The notes: generated by a model not told the origin, from the letters alone. Shown: positions 8,701-15,947, counted from the first letter of the stretch. The stretch: 24,769 bases of DNA from Citricoccus sp. WCRC_4 (GCA_026645375.1 JAPFFX010000376.1:1-24769); one strand, 5' to 3'. Program-made: numbers and translations.

Positions 8701-11700
8701 CCGTAGCGCACGGTGACGAAACCGGCCTCGACCGGGGACGTCAGGAGGATGCGCCCGTCCACCAGGGCAGCGTCCGAGCCCTCGGTGGCCTCGAGCGTCT
8801 CGAGGAAGCGCAGCTCGTCGCCGTCGGCATCGGTGTCATTGGCCAGCACGTCCACCGCCACCGGCCGGCCGGGCTGGACGCGGATCGAGTCGTTGACCGC
8901 CACGGGCGGGGTGTTCTCCTTGGCCACGGGGGCGATCCCGATCATGATCGTCCCCGTGGCCCGGGCCCCGAGCCGGTCCTCCACCACGTAGGTGAAGGCG
9001 TCCGTGCCGGCGGTGCCCTCGGCGGCGGTGTACTCGATCGAGTTCGCGGTCACCTTCGCCGTGCCCAGCGACGGCGGGGCCTGGAGCTGCACGAGGGACA
9101 CCGAGTCACCATCCGGGTCGATCCCGTTGAGCGGGATCGGGATGGCCACGGTGTTCCCGGCGAAGACGCGTCCCTCGACGCGCTCGGGCGTGGGCGGGGA
9201 GTTGTCCTCCAGGTCCACCGCGGTGACGTGGAAGGTGACACGGGCGGAGGCCTCCTGGCCGTCCGGCCCGGAGACCGTGTACACGGCGGAGACGGTTCCG
9301 GGTTCCTGTCCGGCGCGGAAGCGGACCATGTCGTCCGCCACCGAGATCAGCCCGTCCGCCTCGTCCACGCCCTCGGCCAGGACCGGGTCCAGCGTGAGCT
9401 CGGCCCCGTTGGGGTGCACGTCGTTCTCCAGGACGGGCACGGTGACCACGTCACCGGCCCGCACGACGGCGGTGTCCGGGTTGGGCCGCGGCGGCTCCAT
9501 CGACTCCGGGGCGGCGATGGGGATGACGGTGACCTCGCCGGTGGAGGCGGCGGTCCCGTTGGTCACGGTGTAGGAGAAGGTCAGCGGCTCGGCCAGGCCC
9601 CGCTGGTCGGTCACGCGCAGCACGGCGTTGCGCTCGATCGAGACCCCGATCGGTGCGTCCTGGGGCACGTCGACCTGCTGGACCACCAGCACCCCGCCCT
9701 CGGGGTCGGTGTCGTTGCCCAGGATGTTGACCAGCACGTTGCCGTTGGCCGGGACCAGTGCCACGTCCCGCACGGCGATCGGCGCGCCGGGGTTCTTCTC
9801 CGGGTCCCTGACGTCCACCCGGATCAGTCCCGGGGCGGAGGCCGGGCCGTTCGTGGCGACGTACTTCAGGTAGAAGGTCCTCTCCTGGCCGGAGCGGAAC
9901 GAGACCGTGCCCGTGTCAGGGTTCATCTGGACCTCGGCACCGGAGACCGGGTCCACGTGGGCGAGCCGCAGTTCGGAGCCGGTGGGGTCGAAGTCGTTCG
10001 CCAGGGGCGCGAAGGTGGTCTCCTCGCCCAGGTTCACGGTGACGTGGTCGGTGGCGGTGATGGGCGGTGCGGCCCCCTCGGGCAGCACCTCGATGACCAC
10101 GCGGCCCGTGGCGGACTCGCGGCGGTCCGAGACGGTGATCTCCAGCTCCTTGGTGCCGGTGGACTTGCCGACGTCCTCGAAGGTCAGCACCCCGTCCGGC
10201 CGGACCCGGACCACGTCCCCGTCCTCGGAGACGGCCCCCATCAGCTGCAGGTCGTCCCCGTCCGGGTCCTGCCAGTCGGTGAGGATGTTCTGGGAGACCT
10301 CGGTCCCGGCCTGGACCCGCAGCGTGGTCACGCGTTCCTGCTCGGGGGCGCTGTTCTGGTTCTCGGGCACCACCCGGACGGTGGCCCGGGCGGTGTCCGT
10401 GCCGCCGCGGCCGTCGTCGGCCTCGTAGGTGAAGGAGGCGTTGCCGGTGGCGTCCTGGGGGACGACGAGCTGGAAGCCGGTGTTGTCATGGATGGGTTGC
10501 AGGGTCCCGACCTTCGGCTGCTTGCCCTTCAGCGTGGCGGTCAGCAGGTCCCCGTCCGGGTCCACGTCGTTGAACAGCACGGGCAGCGCGGTCGTCCGGC
10601 CGGCCCGGACCCCGAAGGAGTCGTCCCGGGCCACCGGTCTCTGGTTCTCCTCCTGGCGGTCCGGCAGCTCGATGGAGTCGGTGATCTCGTCCGACTCCTC
10701 CTCCTGCTGGTCCCCCTCACCCTTCGGTGGCTCGAGGTCGGCCCAGTTGTTGACGATCTTCATGGCGTCCTGGACCAGCCAGGTGTTGCCCTGCGAGATG
10801 TCGTTGAGCACCACCACGTCCCGGTTGACGCGGAAGACCATCTGGGCCGCGGCGGGGATCTCGGGGATGCGCTCGGTGACGTCCTGGCCGTCGTCATCGC
10901 AGTCCCGCTGGTACAGCCCCGACCCCTGCCAGGCGGCGTGCGTGCACGTGCCCACCCGGACCGGCTGGACCGGGGTGCCCGTGGCCTCAGTGGCCGCATA
11001 CGTCACCTCACCCCCGTCCAGGGGGACGCTGGCGGTCTTGTTGGCGAGCGCGACGACGGCGCCGGCCGCCTCCGGTCCGGGCGCCTGGAGCCTGCCCCCG
11101 GCCGGGTCGGCGACGGTGGAGGACCGGCCCTCGGAGGTCACCAGGGTGCCGGAGGCCGCGTCGAACACGATGCCGGTGCCCCCGACGGCGGACACCTGCG
11201 GGGACGCGAGGCCCTCCAGCCCGTCCACCTCGGTGGAGACGATCTCGCGGAAACCGGCCGTGGACCCGGGCGAGGCGTCCTCGGCTCCGGACGCGCCGCC
11301 GTCCCCCTGCTCGCCGCCTGGTCCGCCCTCTGTTCCGGCGTCCGCCCCCGTGCCGACCCGTTCGGTCGCGGCCGCCTCCCGGCGCTCGGACTCGGTCAGG
11401 GGGCGGAAGCCCTTGATGAGGTCGGCGTCCAGGTCCGCGATCCACACGGTGTCGTCCCGGCCCACGGCCGCGGCCACGCGGCCCTCCGCCTCGTAGAGCG
11501 GTTCGGTGCCCTCGGCGGACATCGCGCCCGCCTCAGCGCCGGGCGCGGCATACACGCGCCCGCGCTCGGCGTCGACGACGGCCACGACGTCCTGGCCGTA
11601 GGAGAAGGCCGCGTTGGCCGGCAGCATGTTCTCGTCCGTCAGCTCGAAGGCGGCCGGGTCCACGGTGACCAGGGCGCCCATCTCGCGATCGCGCAGGTAG

Positions 11701-11981
11701 ACCTGGTCCGCGTGCTGCGCCAGGTCGTACTCGGTCATGGTGGTGGTGACGCCGCCGTCGAGGGTCTGCGACTGGTAGTTGAGGTGGGCCACCTTGCTCT
11801 CCTCGCGGTTCACCACCCACACGCCGCCGTCGTTGAGGTCCACGTCCGCGGTCTGGAAACCCGGGTAGATGATGGCCCCGGTGACGGCGAGGGCGGATAC
11901 GCCGACGAACGCCGTGGCCTTCAGGGCACCCTGGCGTCCGGCACCGAAACCTGCATTCACGATGACCCCCATAGTGACCAT
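5712..11981 (-). CDS. Giant surface protein with Ig/cadherin-like repeats and fibronectin type III modules
   Basis: 2089 residues. One hydrophobic segment (about 20-41) acts as signal anchor with no typical cleavage site. Residues 47-430 carry repeated motifs such as VWVVNREESKVAHLN and DTVWIADLDADLIKGF, suggesting a beta-propeller-like region, interrupted by a Gly/Glu/Ala linker near 205-240. From about 445 to 1510 I count 11 Ig/cadherin-like units, many opening with PxAxxD and carrying NDxDPDGD-type acidic loops that could bind calcium. About five FN3-type modules follow (about 1517-1970), with NGSPIT-x-Y and GLTNGTAYxF signatures. A run of seven prolines near 1977 leads to a C-terminal domain with four cysteines. 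There is no sortase motif. Similar proteins sit upstream of MoxR/DUF58/transglutaminase genes in many actinobacteria, so it is probably the surface client or scaffold of that system. Adhesive or cell-wall function is inferred. Confidence 0.9.
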   Translation of the reverse strand: MVTMGVIVNAGFGAGRQGALKATAFVGVSALAVTGAIIYPGFQTADVDLNDGGVWVVNREESKVAHLNYQSQTLDGGVTTTMTEYDLAQHADQVYLRDREMGALVTVDPAAFELTDENMLPANAAFSYGQDVVAVVDAERGRVYAAPGAEAGAMSAEGTEPLYEAEGRVAAAVGRDDTVWIADLDADLIKGFRPLTESERREAAATERVGTGADAGTEGGPGGEQGDGGASGAEDASPGSTAGFREIVSTEVDGLEGLASPQVSAVGGTGIVFDAASGTLVTSEGRSSTVADPAGGRLQAPGPEAAGAVVALANKTASVPLDGGEVTYAATEATGTPVQPVRVGTCTHAAWQGSGLYQRDCDDDGQDVTERIPEIPAAAQMVFRVNRDVVVLNDISQGNTWLVQDAMKIVNNWADLEPPKGEGDQQEEESDEITDSIELPDRQEENQRPVARDDSFGVRAGRTTALPVLFNDVDPDGDLLTATLKGKQPKVGTLQPIHDNTGFQLVVPQDATGNASFTYEADDGRGGTDTARATVRVVPENQNSAPEQERVTTLRVQAGTEVSQNILTDWQDPDGDDLQLMGAVSEDGDVVRVRPDGVLTFEDVGKSTGTKELEITVSDRRESATGRVVIEVLPEGAAPPITATDHVTVNLGEETTFAPLANDFDPTGSELRLAHVDPVSGAEVQMNPDTGTVSFRSGQERTFYLKYVATNGPASAPGLIRVDVRDPEKNPGAPIAVRDVALVPANGNVLVNILGNDTDPEGGVLVVQQVDVPQDAPIGVSIERNAVLRVTDQRGLAEPLTFSYTVTNGTAASTGEVTVIPIAAPESMEPPRPNPDTAVVRAGDVVTVPVLENDVHPNGAELTLDPVLAEGVDEADGLISVADDMVRFRAGQEPGTVSAVYTVSGPDGQEASARVTFHVTAVDLEDNSPPTPERVEGRVFAGNTVAIPIPLNGIDPDGDSVSLVQLQAPPSLGTAKVTANSIEYTAAEGTAGTDAFTYVVEDRLGARATGTIMIGIAPVAKENTPPVAVNDSIRVQPGRPVAVDVLANDTDADGDELRFLETLEATEGSDAALVDGRILLTSPVEAGFVTVRYGITDGRGGTDTGTLTVEADPDAPLRAPIARDDRVSFQETVDRDEVTVDILGNDEDPDGTLEDLAVALPDDPEGVALTEDHQLVVPVESNPQVITYRLTDPDDLSSYAFVIVPGSGEARPALRSDAPLEVTAGEDLALDVGDLVVVRDGRAPRLTEEATVTSSPQSEADLVRSATDLVFRAPRDYAGVASVSFEVTDGSGPDDPDGLKSVLTQPIRVIPPPDEEFNTPPTLQSNSLEVAAGGEPARLDLVQAAADPDPRDAGNLEFALGAVDIEGVDVSLEGSVLSVRAGNRTPKGTRGTAQVSVTDGRSEPVAARVTISVNASDRELAVANPDTVADAHQGRAETVPVLANDVNPFEGEGPLTLRAATTQEGQGRVEVAGSDVVVTPAEDFVGQMRVQYTVGDLTEDPDREVQGTITLNVKGAPEAPGVPRVDSVGDGEVVLTWDAPANNGSPITGYTVSAAGVDQRCPATTCTITGLTNDQEYTFTVIATNDVGESDPSVASRPARPDVEPERPAPPTGADGDRTVDLSWTAPVNRGSPITSYTVEISPAPANGVSQRSVSGTSTTWDGLTNGTAYQFRIQAVNDADRPSEFSGWSSSVTPAGVPMQPLAPSASRAQSAVNGGVIDVSWGAPDHNGATIRSYDLHVYEGGARVRTIAGISGTSQQVTGLKTTSSYSFAVVAENRVGTSEPSARSTAVTPYGRPKSPSTPKIAATGQNHQITVDFTPGSANGSPTTGYQYQVNGGGWQGIAGPGSTINVGSNGTNVTVSVRALNAAGAGDPSAASNQTSAYGPIKDAANVRSVGGEKKVVHSWNPNVRDYENGRGLTMTVTVDGKQVNATAGSHTARVGYSTTSKVVVRVQTTLETSAQMSRQWSDKATSDKAPPPPPPPAKPSGVTQRGAPVSESGCNINCHKLRVSVQDFPPGTHTAKCWASGGEAGSGRTIGSGNSYAISVGADGRGSGDLNCWAGNAYFDQVWAVFDRNGVKTTPIRPWPGY

Positions 11982-11994
11982 TCCAGCGCGGGGT

Positions 11995-12008
11995 CCGTGG
12001 ATCCACGG
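11995..12008. promoter_or_regulatory. Perfect 14-bp palindrome in the 5' leader of the giant surface protein gene
   Basis: CCGTGGATCCACGG is identical to its reverse complement. It begins 14 nt upstream of the start codon at 11981 and covers or abuts the transcription start expected from the -10 box at 12021-12026. It could be a repressor site or, in RNA, a small hairpin near the 5' end. No regulator is recognised. Confidence 0.35.
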
Positions 12009-12020
12009 GCCGCCCCCGCG

Positions 12021-12026
12021 AGTCTA
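12021..12026 (-). promoter_or_regulatory. Possible -10 box (TAGACT) for the giant surface protein gene
   Basis: On the minus strand TAGACT fits the actinobacterial TAnnnT consensus and would start transcription about 33 nt before the ATG at 11981. No good -35 is visible, which is common in this group. The 115-nt gap after the cyclase gene makes a separate promoter plausible. Confidence 0.35.
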
Positions 12027-12058
12027 TCCCGCGGCCACGGCCATATTCCCTCGCCGAC

Positions 12059-12076
12059 ATGGGGAGTTCTCCCCAT
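12059..12076. promoter_or_regulatory. Inverted repeat (8-bp arms) upstream of the giant surface protein promoter
   Basis: ATGGGGAG and CTCCCCAT flank a TT spacer in a 115-nt intergenic gap. It sits about 33-50 bp upstream of the candidate -10 box, where an activator or repressor would bind. It has no T-tract on the minus strand, so a terminator for the cyclase gene is less likely. It overlaps a second short palindrome, CCCCATGGGG, at 12072-12081. Confidence 0.4.
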
Positions 12077-12096
12077 GGGGCGGGACGTGGCGGGGT

Positions 12097-13386
12097 TCAG
12101 TCGACGACGAGTCCCCCGCCGGTGCCGGACATGAGGATGGACGGACGGATCTCGCCGAAGCCGCGCACCATCTGCGGCGGCTGCGGGATCAGGACGAAGC
12201 GTTCGTCCCCCTCCAGGGCCAGGGCCGTCATCGCGTCGACCAGCACGCTGCCCGGGTCGGCGAGCGCGGTCAGCCGGGAGGCCAGGTTCACGGTGGGTCC
12301 GTAGATGTCCCCGAGGCGGGACAGCACGCGCCCCCAGACGAGGGACACCCGCGCCGAGGGCAGCACCGGGTCCTCGCTCATCGCCTTGGCCAGTGCCAGC
12401 GAGATCTGCGCCCCGGCCTCCGGGGTCTCGGCGTTGAACAGCACCTCGTCCCCGACGGTCTTGACGAGCCGGCCTCCGCCGATCGAGATGATCTCGGCGC
12501 ACTTGTTCTCGAAGCGCTGGACCATCTGGGCCAGGGTGCGCTCGTTCATCCGACGGGAGAGCGAGGTGTAGGAGACCATGTCCGCGAAGCCCACGGCGCG
12601 GGCCAGCGGCAGCGGGGCGTCGTCCTCGGACCCGTCCCGGCCGATGGCGCTGGCGGCCAGCCCTGCCTCGGCCCTGACGGTCAGTCGCTGCAGGGCCGCA
12701 TTGAGCTGGCGGCGGTAGGAGTACTCCATCACCTGTTCGAGCGGCTCGATGAGCTCGGGGAGCATGCCGACCACGGCGCGGCGGGCCTCCGGGTCCGTCA
12801 TGCCCTCCTCGCTGATCTTGTTCTCCACGAGCGCCTCGATCTGCCAGACGACCATCCGGTCCGTCATCTGGCCGATGGACCGGGTCAGCGAGATGGCGGT
12901 CTCCTCGTTGAGCACGCCGCGGCGCACCAGGTCGATCATGGTGCCGATCGCGGCCGTGTCCTTCGGCGTGAAGGCCCGGTCCCCGTCCTGGACGTTCGGG
13001 AACCCCAGGGCGCGCCAGAGCTTGCGGGCGGAGATCAGCGAGACGCCGAGCTCGCCGGCCATCTCGCGGCGGGTCAGCGTCCGCGGGCCGCCGAGCAGGT
13101 CCGTCTCCAGGGCGGAGATCGCCTGGGTCCACGTGGCCGGGTCCTCCGGGATGGCCAGTGACGAGGTGGCGGTGGTGTCCGGCGGCACCTCGGCCGGCTC
13201 CGGTTCCGCGGACGGCTCGGGTGCCGCCCCCGCCGCGCCCGGCTCCCGGGGTGCCTGCGGTGCCGTCGGCTCCCCGCCCACCGGGATCACGGGCAGCGGG
13301 GACGTGACGGGGAAGGGTTCATCGCCGTGGCCGGCGGGCCCCGCCGGCCCGTCCGCGCGGGACGGGTCCTCAGCCACGGTGACCAC
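12097..13386 (-). CDS. Class III adenylate cyclase with N-terminal regulatory domain
   Basis: 429 residues. Residues 1-80 are Pro/Ala/Glu-rich and probably disordered. Residues 85-190 resemble the actinobacterial cyclase regulatory domain (HTH-like LTRREMAGELGVS, then helical). The class III catalytic domain starts near 262. Metal-binding Asp269 (FADMVSYT) and Asp313 (VGDEVLF), adenine-selecting Lys309 and Asp360, and transition-state Asn367 and Arg371 (VNLASR) are all present, so active ATP-to-cAMP conversion is predicted. It has no membrane segment, so it is cytosolic; the layout is like mycobacterial Rv1264/Rv2212, where the N-terminal domain controls activity. The GTG at 13386 overlaps the PH-domain gene by 17 nt. 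GTG 13377, with GGTGG 5 nt upstream, is an equally good start and would remove three residues. Confidence 0.92.
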   Translation of the reverse strand: MVTVAEDPSRADGPAGPAGHGDEPFPVTSPLPVIPVGGEPTAPQAPREPGAAGAAPEPSAEPEPAEVPPDTTATSSLAIPEDPATWTQAISALETDLLGGPRTLTRREMAGELGVSLISARKLWRALGFPNVQDGDRAFTPKDTAAIGTMIDLVRRGVLNEETAISLTRSIGQMTDRMVVWQIEALVENKISEEGMTDPEARRAVVGMLPELIEPLEQVMEYSYRRQLNAALQRLTVRAEAGLAASAIGRDGSEDDAPLPLARAVGFADMVSYTSLSRRMNERTLAQMVQRFENKCAEIISIGGGRLVKTVGDEVLFNAETPEAGAQISLALAKAMSEDPVLPSARVSLVWGRVLSRLGDIYGPTVNLASRLTALADPGSVLVDAMTALALEGDERFVLIPQPPQMVRGFGEIRPSILMSGTGGGLVVD

Positions 13387-13966
13387 CGCCCGCCGCGGTG
13401 CCGGGCGACGCCGGGGCCGGGGAGACCGTGTACGCCGAATACGGCGGGGCCGCCTGTTCCGCCACCTGCCGGCGCAGGGAGGCCGCCTCGCGCAGGATCA
13501 GTTCGCGGAACCGCACCGCCTCCGGCATGCCGGCCAGCACCCACTGGGAGCCGGCTCCGTGCTCGATGATGAGGTCTCCGGCACCGGCCATCCGCTGGCC
13601 CCGGCGCTGGCGCAGCCTCACGTCGTACACGGCCAACAGGTGCAGGGCGCGTTCCCGGGACCGGCCCGGACCGGCGCGCTGGACGATCCGGAGACTGGTG
13701 AGGACGGTGGTGCGCGTGAGCCACCGCCAGGCCGGCCGCAGGCAACCGAACAACAGGGCCAGGGCCGCGAGCACCCAGACGGCGCCGGTCAGCCACGGTC
13801 GCGCCTGGACGAGGGCGTCGTGGAGGTCACCGCGGGCCAGGACACCCTGCAGGTACCCGGTGGCCAGGGCGATGAGCATCAACCGCAGGACGGGCATGGT
13901 CAGGGCGCGCGGATGGGCCCGGGTGCGCACGCGCACCTGTTCCTCTGGTGACAACCGCAATCCCAC
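13370..13966 (-). CDS. PH domain-containing membrane protein
   Basis: 198 residues from the chosen start. Two hydrophobic segments near the N-terminus (about residues 22-42 and 55-73) are followed by a beta-rich region (TRTTVLTSLRIVQRAG to QWVLAGMPEA) and a helix, as in bacterial PH (bPH/YdbT-like) proteins; the C-terminal 30 residues are Pro/Ala/Gly-rich. The position next to birA matches Rv3278c beside birA in M. tuberculosis, so this is probably the orthologue; its function is unknown. I chose GTG 13966 because GGGAAGGA sits about 10 nt upstream. An in-frame GTG at 14005 would add 13 residues, but its AGGGG is only 3 nt away. The 3' end overlaps the start of the adenylate cyclase gene, implying co-transcription with birA. 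Confidence 0.8.
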   Translation of the reverse strand: MGLRLSPEEQVRVRTRAHPRALTMPVLRLMLIALATGYLQGVLARGDLHDALVQARPWLTGAVWVLAALALLFGCLRPAWRWLTRTTVLTSLRIVQRAGPGRSRERALHLLAVYDVRLRQRRGQRMAGAGDLIIEHGAGSQWVLAGMPEAVRFRELILREAASLRRQVAEQAAPPYSAYTVSPAPASPGTAAGGGHRG

Positions 13967-14016
13967 GTCCGTAGCGTCCTTCCCTGTGTGACGGTCCTGT
14001 GTCACGGTCCCCTGGG

Positions 14017-14904
14017 TCAGCGGCGCAAGTGCACGACGTCGGCGGCGGAGACCTCCAGCAACTCACCCCGCCGGGAGGCACCGGCGACCGCTGCCTCTAT
14101 CCTCCCACGGTCCGCCGGCTCGATCAGCAGCGTCCCGCCCGGCCCCAGCCCCCGGGCGGTGCCGGCCAGCGTGGTCCCGCCCGGCAGCTCGGCCCGGACC
14201 TCCGCCCCCAGGGTGCCCAGGCGCTCGACGACGGCGCTCACCGCCGGGTGCGTCCCGTCGACCTCGGCGGCGGGGTCGGCGCCCGGACCGCTGGTGGCGT
14301 CCTCGAAGGCCGCCAGGGCCTCGCCCAGGGAGCTCAGGAGGGCGTCGAGGACATCGGCGGCGAGGGTGGCGGTCCCGTCCGCCGGCCCTCCGCCCAGGGC
14401 GCCGTCGGGCAGCCAGTCCGCCAGCGACGTCGCGGTGGGGACCGGGGCACCTCCGGGTCCGAAGTCCAGGTTGAGCCCCAGCCCCAGGACGATCCCGGAC
14501 TGGTCGGGCAGCACCCCGGCGAGGATGCCGCAGAGCTTGCGACCGTCCGGGGCCAGCACGTCGTTGGGCCACTTCACGGTGGCGGCGATCCCCCGCCGGT
14601 CGAGTTCCCCGGCGGTCACCGTGGCCGCGATCAGGGTGACCCAGCTCCAGTGCTGGAAGGGCACCCGGAGCCGCAGCACGACGGACACGGACAGGGCGGT
14701 GCCGGCGGGCGTGGTCCAGTCCCGCCCCTGCCTCCCCCGTCCGGTGCGCTGGTCCAGGGTGGCCACGGCGCGCAGGTGCGGCCAGTCCCGGGGCGCACTG
14801 GCGGCGGCCTCGAGCACGAGCTGCTGCGTGGAGCCGGTGTGGTCGAGCCAGGTGACCTCCGGGACGGGGGGACGGGCTGTGGTGGGGGGCGTGTCACGGT
14901 CCAT
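14017..14904 (-). CDS. birA: Biotin--[acetyl-CoA-carboxylase] ligase (monofunctional BirA)
   Basis: 295 residues. The enzyme makes biotinyl-5'-AMP and transfers biotin to the BCCP lysine of biotin carboxylases. Visible motifs are the ligand loop GRGRQGR at 55-61, KWPNDV at 111-116 with catalytic Lys111, KLCGIL at 123-128, and GLGLNL in the core; a C-terminal SH3-like domain follows. There is no N-terminal helix-turn-helix, so it should not act as the DNA-binding repressor that E. coli BirA is. The obvious substrate is AccA, encoded 6 kb away on the other strand. ATG 14904 is chosen over an in-frame ATG at 14964 because a TATACC box lies exactly 7 nt upstream and suggests a leaderless transcript, and because homology begins only after it. 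The PH-domain gene follows closely. Confidence 0.95.
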   Translation of the reverse strand: MDRDTPPTTARPPVPEVTWLDHTGSTQQLVLEAAASAPRDWPHLRAVATLDQRTGRGRQGRDWTTPAGTALSVSVVLRLRVPFQHWSWVTLIAATVTAGELDRRGIAATVKWPNDVLAPDGRKLCGILAGVLPDQSGIVLGLGLNLDFGPGGAPVPTATSLADWLPDGALGGGPADGTATLAADVLDALLSSLGEALAAFEDATSGPGADPAAEVDGTHPAVSAVVERLGTLGAEVRAELPGGTTLAGTARGLGPGGTLLIEPADRGRIEAAVAGASRRGELLEVSAADVVHLRR

Positions 14905-14911
14905 GACCACA

Positions 14912-14917
14912 GGTATA
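14912..14917 (-). promoter_or_regulatory. Candidate -10 box for leaderless birA transcript
   Basis: TATACC on the minus strand ends 7 nt before the birA ATG, the spacing at which transcription would begin on the A of the start codon. It lies in a perfect 10-bp palindrome, AGGTATACCT (14911-14920). No Shine-Dalgarno sequence precedes this ATG, which fits a leaderless mRNA. Confidence 0.45.
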
Positions 14918-14969
14918 CCTCGTTCCGCCCGGCGGGCCGGCGACCCTACACCACGGCCCGGCACGGCGG

Positions 14970-14975
14970 TACCCT
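14970..14975 (+). promoter_or_regulatory. Possible -10 box for the methyltransferase gene
   Basis: TACCCT fits TAnnnT and would start transcription about 33 nt before the ATG at 15015, back to back with the birA promoter in a 110-bp divergent gap. The -35 is not convincing. Confidence 0.3.
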
Positions 14976-15014
14976 CGTGTCCTCCGGTTCGGTGACTGGT
15001 GAATGAGGTCGGAC

Positions 15015-15809
15015 ATGACGGGTGACCAGTGGGCCAGGCCCATCGCCTACGAACGGTTCATGGGGCGGTGGAGCCGCCGGCTGGCACCACGGTTCCTCCA
15101 GTGGCTCCAGGCCCCGGCGGGAGGACACTGGCTGGACGTCGGCTGTGGCACCGGCGCGCTGACCGCCGCCATCTGCGCGAGGACGGAACCGGCGTCGGTG
15201 CTCGGTTGCGATCCGTCGGAGCCGTTCATCGGGTACGCCCGAGAGCACGTGCCGGACCCGCGGGCGCGCTTCGTGGTCGCCCGGGCGCCCGGGCTGCCGG
15301 ACCGTGACGGCGGCTATGACAGCATCACGTCGTTGCTGGCCCTGAACTTCATGCCGGACCCGGCGGAGGCCGTGCAGCGGATGGCGACCCTCCTGTCGGG
15401 CCCGCACGCCCAGGTCTCGGCCTGCGTCTGGGACTACGGGGAGCACATGCAGATGCTGGACCGGTTCTGGCGCACGGCCGCCGCGGTGGACCACCGTGCC
15501 CGTGAGCTCAGCGAGGCCCGGCGCTTCCCCTTGTGCAAGCCCGATGCCCTGGAGAGGCTTTTCCGTGAGGCCGGGCTGCGGCGGGTACGCGTGGATCCGG
15601 TGTGGCTGCGCACCGTCTTCACGGGGTTCGAGGACTACTGGCAGCCCCTGCTCACCGGGGACGGACCGGCCCCGGCCTACGTGGCCACCCTCGACGACGA
15701 CCACCGTGATGCGCTGTGCCGGCGGCTTCAGCAGGCACTGCCCGGGGGCACGCACGGCAGGATCTCCCTGCTGGCGCGCGCCTGGGCCGTCCGCGGCACG
15801 GCCCGGTGA
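15015..15809 (+). CDS. Class I SAM-dependent methyltransferase
   Basis: 264 residues with a Rossmann-type core. Motif I LDVGCGTG at 40-47 binds S-adenosylmethionine, Asp66 in GCDPSE is the ribose-binding acidic residue of strand 2, and a hydrophobic strand with an acidic end follows near 100. The substrate cannot be read from the sequence; the overall pattern is that of small-molecule UbiE/YafE-like methyltransferases. ATG 15015 is chosen because GAGG sits 6 nt upstream; an in-frame ATG at 15003 has no ribosome binding site. It is divergent from birA and separated from accD by a stem-loop and a new promoter, so it is probably not part of the carboxylase operon. It is not in the M. tuberculosis version of this neighbourhood as I recall it. 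Confidence 0.88.
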   Translation: MTGDQWARPIAYERFMGRWSRRLAPRFLQWLQAPAGGHWLDVGCGTGALTAAICARTEPASVLGCDPSEPFIGYAREHVPDPRARFVVARAPGLPDRDGGYDSITSLLALNFMPDPAEAVQRMATLLSGPHAQVSACVWDYGEHMQMLDRFWRTAAAVDHRARELSEARRFPLCKPDALERLFREAGLRRVRVDPVWLRTVFTGFEDYWQPLLTGDGPAPAYVATLDDDHRDALCRRLQQALPGGTHGRISLLARAWAVRGTAR

Positions 15810-15821
15810 ATGCACGCCGAC

Positions 15822-15861
15822 GGACCCTGCCCCGGTACCGCTCCGCGGCGTGGCGGGGTCC
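15822..15861 (+). terminator. GC-rich stem-loop after the methyltransferase gene
   Basis: GGACCCTGCC pairs with GGCGGGGTCC (10 bp with one T-G pair) around a 20-nt GC-rich loop, 12 nt after the stop codon. There is no T-tract, so this may be a T-less actinobacterial terminator or simply RNA structure. Confidence 0.4.
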
Positions 15862-15902
15862 ACCGGGGCGCATCGGCTCCGACGGGGTGCGACGAGCACA
15901 CG

Positions 15903-15919
15903 TTGTGCGGTTCCTACAA
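15903..15919 (+). promoter_or_regulatory. 17-bp operator-like site, copy 1 (upstream of accD)
   Basis: TTGTGCGGTTCCTACAA matches copy 2 at 21070-21086 in 15 of 17 positions. The outer TTGT/ACAA arms are palindromic and extend one base outward to GTTGT/ACAAC. It ends 22 bp before the TAGACT -10 box of accD, touching the -35 region. Because it recurs only ahead of accA in this window, a shared regulator of the two carboxylase genes is likely. Confidence 0.55.
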
Positions 15920-15941
15920 CGGGGCGACGGCCGTGCCTGCC

Positions 15942-15947
15942 TAGACT
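15942..15947 (+). promoter_or_regulatory. -10 box (TAGACT) of the accD promoter
   Basis: TAGACT matches TAnnnT and predicts a transcription start at or next to A15954, the first base of an ATG that opens a short reading frame. No clear -35 is seen; the operator-like site fills that region. Confidence 0.5.

Noticed and set aside
5712..11981. DNA tandem repeats in the giant gene
   Set aside because: The repeats are at the protein-domain level and strongly diverged; I see no long direct DNA repeats that would suggest recombination or copy-number change.
12059..12081. Stem-loop after the cyclase gene read as a rho-independent terminator
   Set aside because: The minus strand after the stem is GC-rich with no T-tract and the loop is only 2 nt; an operator reading is more likely.
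6546..12134. Very long open frame (1862 codons) on the plus strand opposite the giant surface protein
   Set aside because: It is the antisense shadow of a GC-rich gene: rich in Arg/Gly/His/Asp, with no domain sense, while the minus frame has clear Ig/FN3 repeats.
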